Assembly (NCBI RefSeq): GCF_033343995.1
Contig: NZ_CP137573.1
Span: 1,612,001 to 1,676,000, forward strand
DNA length: 64,000 nucleotides
Direction of reading: 5' to 3'
Source: Streptomyces sp. HUAS YS2
GTDB taxonomy: Bacteria; Actinomycetota; Actinomycetes; Streptomycetales; Streptomycetaceae
Under the pieces are notes generated by a model. It ran no database searches and was not told where the DNA came from. It saw nothing but the letters and a program-made list of their open reading frames with translations. The translations under genes were made by a program, and so were the position numbers. Shown in pieces: positions 1-7,997 of the stretch. Each line of letters starts with the position of its first letter. The first letter of the stretch is position 1.

Positions 1-2533
1 GGTCGAACCAGGCCTCCAGCATCCGATGGGAAGCCGTGGCCAGCTCCACGAGAGCGATCAGCTCCTCGGCCTCCTGGGTGCTTCTCGGCCGGTCCCGGCC
101 GAGAAGCCTGGCCATGGATACGGCGTGCTGGTCGGCCGATTCGAGGGCCGCCCCCAGGCTCGCGAACCCATCGGAGAGCTCCGCGGCCTGCGTACGCGTC
201 AGCGAGCCCAGGGCCAGGCCGGCCGGCTCCAGGCCGGCGAGGTCCTGCTCGGAAGCCGGGGCTTCCGCGTCGAGCGCGGCGGGAATCGCTGCCCACCCAG
301 GCCCGGCCTCGGCGGTCGCGCGTGCCTGAGCGGACAGAACCGTGTCACGTCGGGCGGTGAACGCGCGCAGTCCGTCAGCGACGACACTGACCGCTGCCCT
401 GTCCGCCTCGGCTGCTCCACCAGGCACGAGCCACTGCTCGAGGGGCCGGTGTTCGGCGCCGGCCAGTGCCACGACGTCGCACAGGTCGTCCGCTGCCGCT
501 GCGCTGCCGGGGATGTTCAGACCCAACTGCTGCGCGAGCTCCGCAAGGCCGCGGTGCGTACGCTCGAGGCGGTCCGCGGTCGTCTCGAACTCACGCGCCA
601 GCTCGTCCGCGCCTTCCTCCGTCAGCCCGGACGGATCCATGCCTGCCGGCGACAGCGTGCCCAGGGCATGCTCGGCCTCGCTCGGCACCGGCGTGAGTCG
701 TGGCGAGAGTTCCTCCCAGCGGGCTCCTGCCACGGAGCGGGCCGTGGCCTGTGCCCGGACCACCTTCTTCAGATCGGAGACGAAGTCATCGACTGGGCTC
801 TCCACCTTGTCGGCGAAGTCGGCGCTGGTCAGCCAGGCCTCGGGCACGGGACGACGTGATTCAACCAGCTCAAGAATCTTGATGAGCCGCCGGACTCCGT
901 CCTCGTCCTCGATCGGCTCCCCGTCGGCGGAGAGATCCTGGTAGCGCGCCACGGCCGCGGCCAGCCCGTCCCTGGCCGCCATGGCCTGGTCGAGCGCCGG
1001 ACGGGGGTGGGGGCTTCCGGCCTTCAGGTCCCGCCATGGAAAGGACGGATCGGCGACCGCCTGCCAGGCATCGGCGATGGCCTTCGTCGCCTCGATGACG
1101 AGGTGCAGATCCTGGGCACTGAGTGCTGCAGCGTCGAACACCTTCTGCTTCCGGGTGCCGCCGTCGGCCTCAGAAGCCAGGAACGCCACGGGTGCCTCGG
1201 AGAGCCGTCCGACCCTGCCGATCACATCGTGCAGGCTCTGGCCGAGCGGCTGGCTGATCTCGTTCATCGCCTCCGCGTAGGCGCTGAGGGCCTCACGCGC
1301 CTCGCGGGCCCGGGCGACCGCCTCCTGGGAGAGCCGGGGCGCGCGCGGCTCCTCTTCGAGGGCCCGGCCCAGCTCTTGAGCGACGGCTCGACGGCTGGTG
1401 TTGTGACTGTGCAGAGGCAGGGCGTACGAGTCGAGTCCGACGGACTTCAGCCGGTCCAGCACCACGTCGAGAGCGGCGGCCTTCTCACTGACGAAGAGCA
1501 CGCTACGGCCCGCGTGCATCAGACCGGCGATCATGTTGGTGATCGTCTGGCTCTTGCCCGTACCGGGCGGGCCGTCGAGCACGAAGGACTGCCCGGCGAC
1601 AGCGGCCGCGACGGCCTGCCGCTGCGACGCATCGGCGTCGAGGACGAGCGGGCTGTCCTCGGGCGGACTGAGCTCGTCGATCCGGTCGGCGTCGATCTCT
1701 TCGAAGTCGAAGCGATCCGACGCCAGTCCCGCCTTGGGACCGAGCGCCACCGCCCGTACGAGATCACTGCCCAGGATGCGCGCCTCGTTCTCCAGCAGGT
1801 CCTGGTACATCGACTCCTTGTGGGAGGCGAAGAGCGCCAGCACCACGCGCCGGGAGACCTCCCAGCCCGACTTCCCCTCCACTGCGGTGGCGACAGCGTG
1901 GATCACGGCGTCGAGGTCCGTCGGATCCTGCTCCGTGACGGGCGACCAGTCGATGTGGAACTGCTCCAGCTTGACTCTGAGCGCCGGGTTGAGCCGCGGC
2001 TCCTCGTCATCGTTGAGCACCAGGCGGATCCGGCCGTTGGCCAGCCGCTCGATGCGTACGGGAAGCAGAATGAGCGGCGCATCGCTGCTCGTCGATGCAC
2101 CGTCCTCTCGCCAGCGGAGCATGCCGACGCCGAGCTGCAGTGTCCACAGGCCGTAGTCGTTGAAGAGCTGGGTGGACTTGCTGCGCAAGCTGGTCAGGGC
2201 ACGCAGGAGGGCCGGCCCCGTGGTCTTCTGGGTGACGATCCCTTGCCTGGCGTCACGCCGTTCGGCAGGGCCCTTCTCTGCCACGGCTCCATCGGAGCCG
2301 TCGGCATCGGGTTCCTCATCGGGCAGCGGTGCGAACTCCCAGCCGCGCTCCAGGCCTTCGACGAGCTCCTCGGCAGACGGATGCGCGATCTCCAGGGTCG
2401 CCGCCTTGGTGTGCCGGAAGTTGAGCAGCCGATTGCGGCCACTCAAGTCGACGAGGGACGTGCGCCAGTTGGCCAAGATCGCCTTGAACCGTTCCAGCTC
2501 TTCGCCGCCACCGAAAGCACTCGGGTTTGCCAC
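1..2533 (-). CDS. DUF4011-type superfamily 1 helicase, 5' part only
   Basis: Partial gene: it runs off the left edge, leaving about 844 N-terminal residues. Residues 23-39 read WRTSLVDLSGRNRLLNF, the opening signature of the DUF4011 module that precedes the motor in large DNA2/UPF1-like (COG1112) helicases. A Walker A box, GPPGTGKS, lies at about 321-328, followed by SQTITNMI and a VLFVSEKAAALDVV stretch typical of motif Ia. A long alpha-helical region fills the rest. Walker B and any C-terminal nuclease or PLD domain would lie outside. I chose the GTG at 2533 because AGGA stands 5 nt upstream and the DUF4011 signature starts soon after. It lies 221 bp downstream of the PglW-like kinase gene on the same strand, with its own candidate promoter. 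Family knowledge: such helicases are frequent in anti-phage islands. That role here is inference. Confidence 0.85.
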   Translation of the reverse strand, partial: MANPSAFGGGEELERFKAILANWRTSLVDLSGRNRLLNFRHTKAATLEIAHPSAEELVEGLERGWEFAPLPDEEPDADGSDGAVAEKGPAERRDARQGIVTQKTTGPALLRALTSLRSKSTQLFNDYGLWTLQLGVGMLRWREDGASTSSDAPLILLPVRIERLANGRIRLVLNDDEEPRLNPALRVKLEQFHIDWSPVTEQDPTDLDAVIHAVATAVEGKSGWEVSRRVVLALFASHKESMYQDLLENEARILGSDLVRAVALGPKAGLASDRFDFEEIDADRIDELSPPEDSPLVLDADASQRQAVAAAVAGQSFVLDGPPGTGKSQTITNMIAGLMHAGRSVLFVSEKAAALDVVLDRLKSVGLDSYALPLHSHNTSRRAVAQELGRALEEEPRAPRLSQEAVARAREAREALSAYAEAMNEISQPLGQSLHDVIGRVGRLSEAPVAFLASEADGGTRKQKVFDAAALSAQDLHLVIEATKAIADAWQAVADPSFPWRDLKAGSPHPRPALDQAMAARDGLAAAVARYQDLSADGEPIEDEDGVRRLIKILELVESRRPVPEAWLTSADFADKVESPVDDFVSDLKKVVRAQATARSVAGARWEELSPRLTPVPSEAEHALGTLSPAGMDPSGLTEEGADELAREFETTADRLERTHRGLAELAQQLGLNIPGSAAAADDLCDVVALAGAEHRPLEQWLVPGGAAEADRAAVSVVADGLRAFTARRDTVLSAQARATAEAGPGWAAIPAALDAEAPASEQDLAGLEPAGLALGSLTRTQAAELSDGFASLGAALESADQHAVSMARLLGRDRPRSTQEAEELIALVELATASHRMLEAWFD

Positions 2534-2676
2534 ACTCGTCCTAGCTGCTCGTGTTCTCTCGCTGGGGCCCACGAGAAGCGACGTGCCCAGATGAAGCCGC
2601 ACCGGCCCAGGGCAAAGCTGCGCCCGAGAGGGTGCCCTCCAGCCGCTCCGATTCCGCTGATCCCCCTGATTGGAGA

Positions 2677-2705
2677 ATCCTACGACCAGGGCCCGACCGC
2701 GTGAA
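2677..2705 (-). promoter_or_regulatory. Candidate promoter of the DUF4011 helicase gene
   Basis: Read on the minus strand, TTCACG (2700-2705) is followed after 17 nt by TAGGAT (2677-2682), a very good streptomycete -10 box. It lies in the 221-bp gap between the kinase gene and the helicase gene, about 145 nt before the helicase start. This would allow the helicase to be expressed separately from the kinase. The -35 box is only a moderate match. Confidence 0.45.
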
Positions 2706-2754
2706 GAGCGGTTTCTCCCTTTCCTGAATCAATGTCAGAGACGTATTGCGTGTG

Positions 2755-5700
2755 TCACGCGTCCGTACGTTCTGCACGGAGCGCCTTCAGGAACAAGGTG
2801 TCCAGCACCGCCCACTCCGTGGCCCGGTCGACGACCTCCACCGTGCGACCGTCCAGCGATGGAGTCTGCTTCGGGTCCTCCATCGGGCACAGCCACCAGA
2901 GCCCGTGAGGAAGCTGGGCAGGGCGCCGGGCCGCCTGTTGCAGGGCGACCAACAGGTCGTGGCCGCCGCCGTCGAAATACCGGGCCAACAGGCCCGCATT
3001 GTGGAAGAAAAGCACCGCCTTCGGGCCTGCCTCTTCCGCGCGGGCGATGAAGCGCTCCAGCAGTCTGCCCGTGACGCGTTGGACGTAGGAGCGCAGGCCC
3101 GGCTTCAGTTCGCCTCCGGTCGTGAAGGCGGCGTCGGCTCGCAGCACCTTGGACCAGTCCGTACCCAACTCCTCGGCAAGCACACGGAAGGCGGCGAGGA
3201 ACTCGGCGTTGAAGTCCACCGGTGTCACGCCGAACTCGGCGGCGACCGCCGCGGCTGTGCCCGGCAGGTCCGCGCCCTTGAGGGTGAGTGCGAGGAAGCC
3301 GCCGCGCTCTGCAGCCGCAGTCAACTTGGTGCGCACCAGGGCCTGCGGGTCGCGGCCGACAGCCACTGCCGCCCGGGCTTCGGCAACGAGCACGCTGGTG
3401 CGCGTGTACGTGGAGCTCGTCCAGCGCGCGCCTTCGGCGACGGGCGGGAAGAAGCGCTTGCGTACGGTGTCGTACTCCAGCGGGAACCCCGCCTCGGTGA
3501 GCGCGTCCTCGATCTCGATATGCGTGAGAGCGGCAGAAACCGGCAGCGACGGGAATCGAGCCTTGATACGAGCGACGAGCTCTCCGATCGAGACACCGGT
3601 CTCACGGCGGACACCTGCGGCTGCCTGGGAGATGCGGATGGCACGGGCCAGACCGAGGGACTTCGGGTAGATCTCGAGCCGCGGCGAAGCAGACGCGTTC
3701 TGCGAGATCACCGCCGCCAGACCCACCAGGCGGGTATCCGCCAACGGAGCCATGCCGTCGGGGGCGGCCACTTCGCGGAGCGTGCGCACGACCGTGGCCC
3801 GGCCGGGCAGCGGGTCTTCTGCAGCCAGCCGGTCGGCGGCCGCACCGAGCGCCGTGGCATAGCCCGCCAGTTCCTGGGGCGTGGGGTCGTCGGTGCCCGG
3901 CAGCGAGTCGAGGGCCAGCAACACGTGCGGACCGCGTCGAAGCACCTCGAGACGGGGTTCGCGATCGGCCCCGCGCTGCAGCGCCTCGGCGTCGGCAGCG
4001 GCGCGCACGACGGCGAGCGCCTTCGCCAGTGTCCGCTCCACGGAGTCGTCAGCGGCTCCATGTCGTACACGCAGTTCGGTCGCTGCTTCGTGAACGGTCA
4101 TCACTCGGCCGGCCTGGCCGAGGATCTGCACCAGCTCGTCCCGGATGTGCGAGATCCAATCCGTCGCGGCCCATTCCTCGATCGCCGCCACATGGTGACG
4201 CGAGACGGTCGGCTGACTGCTGTTCAGGTGCTTCGCGATGAGTGTCTGGGGTGGCCAAGGACCCAGGTCAGAAAGTGCTCCGCCCTCCTCCTTGGCATCG
4301 GGCAGCCCCAGGGTCAGCCGGACGACCTCCGGCTTGAGGTTGCCCTTGCGCGCAGGACCTGGTGCGAGCCGGGTGGCCAGGGAGTCGATCGACTCCGCAG
4401 CGGTCAGCCGCGCCTCGTTCAAGGGCGAACCAGCGGCAGAACCCGAAGAACTGCCGACCTTTGCCGCCGGCCGGGGCTCCTCGCCCCCGGCCGGTCGCTT
4501 GAGCATCGCGGTCCACTGCTTGTGGCGACGGTTCAGTTCTCGGCGCACCAGCGTGCCCGCCCCACGAGCCCTGGCGATGGTGTGAGGGGGTACGTCGAGC
4601 AGTTCGCCCACCGTGACCGCACCCAGCCCGTTCGCGACGGACACCGCTCGCGGCGAAAGCCCTGCAGCATCCAGTGCGGTGCTGAGCTCAGCCGCCGCAG
4701 CGGCCGTCTCCCTGGCCTCCTCCGTCGTCGAGGGAACGGCGCCGACCGTGGCCTGGGTCGTGGCCGGCTTGGCGGAGTCGGCCGTACGGAAGATCTGCCG
4801 CCAGGCGTCCTCCATCTGCTTGAACGTGTCGAAGCGACGGTCGACATCGCGGTGGAGGGCGCGCTGGAAGAACGTGGTGAGCCCGTCGCGCAGCCCAGGT
4901 TCGAACAGCTCTGCGGCGACGAACAGGTCCGCGTCGTCGCTCATTCGCGGATCGCTCTGGCCGTCTCCCCAGACCGGCCGTTCACCGGACGCCATCTCGT
5001 GCAGCGTGACGGCGGCCGCGTACCGCTCGGCGTGATCGTCGTAGAGCGAGCGGCGGGTGCTGCCGAGGAACGGATCGAGGTAGCCGCGGGTTCCTGCGGT
5101 GATGTCCCGTTCCGAGGCATCGGCCAGAGAGAAGTCGAACAGCAGCAGCTCCCATGATCCGTCGTCGCGCTTGTGCAGACCCAGGTTGTCCGGCTTGATG
5201 TCGCGGTGCCGAACCCCCTTGGCCGCAAGCTGGTCGAGCGCGATGAACAGGTCGTTCCCGTAGCGCTCCAACTGGTCGTAGGTCAGCCGTCCTTCGCCGC
5301 GCAGTCGGGCTCCGAGCGTCGCTTCGCCCGCGCATTCGAGCTCGAGGACGGTGTGACCAGCGATCTCCCGCGGCTCGTCGAGCAGCCGAATGATCCGGCC
5401 GCCGCCCACCGACTTGAGCGCATTGGCCTCCGCGTACAGCCGGGAATCCTTCTCCTGGTCGAGCGCGACTTTGAAGACCCGCTCCTCGACGACCTGCTTG
5501 CCGTCCGGGTCCGTCGACTCCTCGAGGACGCGCTCGACGAGGAGGGCCCGTGCCGTCGCCCCGGTACCCAGAACACGCTTGACCGTCCATTCGGCATCGA
5601 CCGGCTGTCCGGGAAGCGCCGTCAGCGGATCACCCTGAACCGCAGCAGGCTGATCAGGGGCAGCGGTGAGCTGCTCGGCCTCGTCCAGAAGGTCCAGGAA

Positions 5701-7299
5701 CCGGTCGGCGGAAGGCAGACGGTCGACCACCTCCGCGCGGGTGGCCCGATAGATCAGGTCGTCCAGGCTGTCGGACAGCCCGTCGGCCACGGCGTACGGG
5801 TGCAGGCCTCCTTCGGCAGAGAGCCGCTCGATCAAGGCGCTGCGCTGGGGTGCCGGCGGTTCTCCCGTGAGCAGGAGGTACGAGATGGCTCCGAGCCCGA
5901 ACAGGTCCAGGTCCACCGGGTCGGCAAACTCCTGGTCCGTCTCCGGCGCGAGGTAGACCTGAGCAGAGTCCTCGATCAGCCCGCCGTCGAGCGGCGTGTC
6001 GCCGATCGAGCGCATCGAGGTGGTGTCGAAGTCACGTGCGGCGGTCTGCCAGTCGGTGATGCGTATGACGGGTTCGGCACCGTTCTCCTTCGCGGAGACG
6101 TACACCGACCGAGCAGACAGTGCCCGGTGGTAAAGCGAACGGTTATGGGCATAGCGGAGCGCCTCGGCCAGCTGACGCACCAGGTCGAGCCGTGTCTCCG
6201 GCGTGAGTTTCCCGCCGTACGCCGCCAGGTAGGCGTCGAGTCGCAGATCGGAGTGCCGGTGACGGAAGAGGATCGCGGGTCCGCCCTGGTGCTGCCGGAT
6301 CTGGACAGCCTGCGCGATACCGCGATGGGTGATGCCCTGCAGTACTTGGTACTCGCGCCGCGCAGCACGGTCCGCGGCTCGTCTCGCGGCCTCGCCGGCC
6401 ATCTGCTCGACGAGGTATATCCGGACTCGGCCCTCCTCCTGCACGAGTCCGTCGTCACGGACGGCGAGACGGTCCTCCCAGCCGGGCCCTGCATCCAGCG
6501 CGCCAGGCTCGAGCTTCCAGTCGTCTCCGTAGCGCAGGTGGGCCGTGGAGTGACTGATGCCTATCTTCTGCATCAACTGCTCGAGCAGTTGGCCGGTTTG
6601 CGGGGTGATGCGCCAGCTCTCCCGCTCCGGCGGACGTCCCAGCAGGTCGTCCCAGACCTTGGCGAGTCCGCTCGCGCCGTCGTTGCGTCCGTAGACGTTG
6701 ATGCGCTGGAACTCGTCGAGGTTGCTGACCAGGCTGGAATCGTGCAGGAAGACCGCGGGCTTGACGAACGGAACGCGCCGCGGGTCGACTCCCATCGACC
6801 GGGCTGCTCGCTCCAACTGACCCTTGAGCTCCTTGCACTTGAGATCGGTGAGGTGGAGCGGGTTCTTCAGCGTGCGTACGCGGTCGGCATGGAACTGCCA
6901 GGTGTCTCCGTGGTTGACGACGCGTCCGGGGTGTCCCTTGAGTTCCAGCAGGTAGAGGCCGCCTGGGACAGCGATGAACAGATCACACTCATTGGTCCGA
7001 CCGGACGCAGCGGTGAAAGAGAAGGTGGCCCAGGCTCGATAGGGCTCCGCAGTCGGCATGAGGCGCCGGATGTGGTCAAGCCCTTCTTGCTCCCAGGCGA
7101 AGGCAGAACGGCGGGGCTGGAACCAACGCTCCTTGCGCGGCGGCCCCGGCCTGGGAACCGGGGGCTTGCCAGCTGCCGTCACCGCTCGACCTCCGGGTGC
7201 TTCCGTGCGCCCTTCGGGCGCAAGTCTCGAGATCAACGACCCTACCCTGGCGAACGCGGCGCCGGAGTTGCTCCTGACCTTGGCGAAATCAATGGCCAC
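2755..7299 (-). CDS. pglW: PglW-like NERD / double kinase-domain protein (BREX type 2 family)
   Basis: A 1514-residue protein. Residues ~55-165 form a NERD nuclease-related domain (KERWFQPRRSAFAWEQEGL, then GGLYLLELKG). A kinase fold at ~260-530 has HRALSARSV where HRDLKPxN should be and DWQ for DFG, so it looks like a pseudokinase. A second kinase fold at ~585-860 has GTGATA, FKVAL, HRDIKPDN (~697) and DFS, so it is probably active. A helix-hairpin-helix-like segment follows near 885-935, then a long C-terminal region rich in short helical repeats. The order matches PglW, the Ser/Thr kinase of the phage growth limitation (BREX type 2) system, and the length is similar. No PglX methylase, PglZ phosphatase or PglY ATPase is visible here. 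The GTG start has no clear Shine-Dalgarno sequence, so the message may be leaderless or the start may be further in. The domain order is read from sequence; a defence role is inference. Confidence 0.85.
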   Translation of the reverse strand: MAIDFAKVRSNSGAAFARVGSLISRLAPEGRTEAPGGRAVTAAGKPPVPRPGPPRKERWFQPRRSAFAWEQEGLDHIRRLMPTAEPYRAWATFSFTAASGRTNECDLFIAVPGGLYLLELKGHPGRVVNHGDTWQFHADRVRTLKNPLHLTDLKCKELKGQLERAARSMGVDPRRVPFVKPAVFLHDSSLVSNLDEFQRINVYGRNDGASGLAKVWDDLLGRPPERESWRITPQTGQLLEQLMQKIGISHSTAHLRYGDDWKLEPGALDAGPGWEDRLAVRDDGLVQEEGRVRIYLVEQMAGEAARRAADRAARREYQVLQGITHRGIAQAVQIRQHQGGPAILFRHRHSDLRLDAYLAAYGGKLTPETRLDLVRQLAEALRYAHNRSLYHRALSARSVYVSAKENGAEPVIRITDWQTAARDFDTTSMRSIGDTPLDGGLIEDSAQVYLAPETDQEFADPVDLDLFGLGAISYLLLTGEPPAPQRSALIERLSAEGGLHPYAVADGLSDSLDDLIYRATRAEVVDRLPSADRFLDLLDEAEQLTAAPDQPAAVQGDPLTALPGQPVDAEWTVKRVLGTGATARALLVERVLEESTDPDGKQVVEERVFKVALDQEKDSRLYAEANALKSVGGGRIIRLLDEPREIAGHTVLELECAGEATLGARLRGEGRLTYDQLERYGNDLFIALDQLAAKGVRHRDIKPDNLGLHKRDDGSWELLLFDFSLADASERDITAGTRGYLDPFLGSTRRSLYDDHAERYAAAVTLHEMASGERPVWGDGQSDPRMSDDADLFVAAELFEPGLRDGLTTFFQRALHRDVDRRFDTFKQMEDAWRQIFRTADSAKPATTQATVGAVPSTTEEARETAAAAAELSTALDAAGLSPRAVSVANGLGAVTVGELLDVPPHTIARARGAGTLVRRELNRRHKQWTAMLKRPAGGEEPRPAAKVGSSSGSAAGSPLNEARLTAAESIDSLATRLAPGPARKGNLKPEVVRLTLGLPDAKEEGGALSDLGPWPPQTLIAKHLNSSQPTVSRHHVAAIEEWAATDWISHIRDELVQILGQAGRVMTVHEAATELRVRHGAADDSVERTLAKALAVVRAAADAEALQRGADREPRLEVLRRGPHVLLALDSLPGTDDPTPQELAGYATALGAAADRLAAEDPLPGRATVVRTLREVAAPDGMAPLADTRLVGLAAVISQNASASPRLEIYPKSLGLARAIRISQAAAGVRRETGVSIGELVARIKARFPSLPVSAALTHIEIEDALTEAGFPLEYDTVRKRFFPPVAEGARWTSSTYTRTSVLVAEARAAVAVGRDPQALVRTKLTAAAERGGFLALTLKGADLPGTAAAVAAEFGVTPVDFNAEFLAAFRVLAEELGTDWSKVLRADAAFTTGGELKPGLRSYVQRVTGRLLERFIARAEEAGPKAVLFFHNAGLLARYFDGGGHDLLVALQQAARRPAQLPHGLWWLCPMEDPKQTPSLDGRTVEVVDRATEWAVLDTLFLKALRAERTDA

Positions 7300-7561
7300 G
7301 AGTGTTACGGATCGTGCTACGGTCGACGCGCTGTTTTACGGAACCCACCGGGCTGTCGAAGTCGGACCATGCCCTCCACACCGTAAGGAGAGCGCGCATG
7401 CCTGCGCCTCGAGGCTTAGCCTCTTTGTGCCATCTCAGGGCTTTCGCCCACATCACCCTCGCACCCCTCATCTCCCGGGCACCGCGATGCCGCAGGGAAT
7501 GCACCCGCCCCGCCTCCTGAACTTCGCCTGAGGCAAGTCCTATCGGCCGTCTTCTCCGTGC

Positions 7562-7613
7562 CCGAATTCAGGCGAATCGTTTCTTCCGTGCGTGAATTCG
7601 GCACCCGAATTCA
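7562..7613. repeat. Three copies of a 9-bp CCGAATTCA motif, two forming a hairpin
   Basis: CCGAATTCA occurs at 7562-7570 and 7605-7613, and its reverse complement TGAATTCGG at 7593-7601. The second and third copies form a perfect 9-bp stem with a 3-nt loop ending just before the ribosome-binding site of the small membrane gene. The arrangement suggests an operator or translational control element. The rest of the 7300-7560 interval, between the divergent pglW-like and small membrane genes, shows no gene I can support. Confidence 0.5.
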
Positions 7614-7624
7614 AGGGTGTGCAA

Positions 7625-7828
7625 GTGTTCTCCTCTCCCACCGGCGCTGTCGTCGCCGTGTCCATCGCGGTCGCCTTCACCGCATGCTTCGCCGTCGCCT
7701 GCATCACGGCTCGCAGTATCGCCAAGGCCGCTCTGACGGACACCAGTTCCGCGGACCGGCCGCAGATCCTCAAGCAGCTGGTCGCCGTAGTGCGGGCGCT
7801 GTTCTCGTTCTTCCTGCGCCGCAGGTAG
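7625..7828 (+). CDS. Small single-pass membrane protein, unknown function
   Basis: A 67-residue protein with one strong hydrophobic segment near residues 8-28 (VVAVSIAVAFTACFAVACI), then a short polar stretch and a helical tail ending in RRR, suggesting a positively charged cytoplasmic end. I chose the GTG at 7625 because AAGGG lies 7 nt upstream. The frame is open further up to a GTG at 7592, but that start lacks a ribosome-binding site and would place the hairpin inside the gene. A strong terminator follows directly. I do not recognise the family. It sits between two defence-like genes, so a membrane partner role is conceivable, but there is no direct evidence for it. Confidence 0.6.
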   Translation: MFSSPTGAVVAVSIAVAFTACFAVACITARSIAKAALTDTSSADRPQILKQLVAVVRALFSFFLRRR

Positions 7829-7838
7829 CGACCCGAAG

Positions 7839-7867
7839 GGATGGGGCGGCGGGATGCCGCCCCATCC
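7839..7867 (+). terminator. Hairpin terminator after the small membrane gene
   Basis: A perfect 12-bp stem (GGATGGGGCGGC / GCCGCCCCATCC) with a 5-nt loop begins 10 nt after the stop codon at 7828. There is no long T run, which is usual for streptomycete terminators. It separates the small gene from the DUF2075 gene downstream. Confidence 0.75.
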
Positions 7868-7997
7868 TCCGTTTCGAAGGATCCGACCATGCGCCCCGAG
7901 ATAATGTTCAGATCATCGCCTTCGCGGCCCGCCGGGCTTCCGCCGCTGGACACGCCCCCACCCGCGCGTCTCATATCGTGCTGCCCGGGAGCCTGCA

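Noticed and set aside
2746..7386. Long plus-strand frames opposite the pglW-like gene
   Set aside because: The minus-strand frame has NERD and kinase motifs through its whole length; the opposite frames show none and lack ribosome-binding sites.
7289..7504. 71-codon minus-strand frame just upstream of the pglW-like gene
   Set aside because: It overlaps the pglW-like start in another frame, has no Shine-Dalgarno sequence and no recognisable composition.
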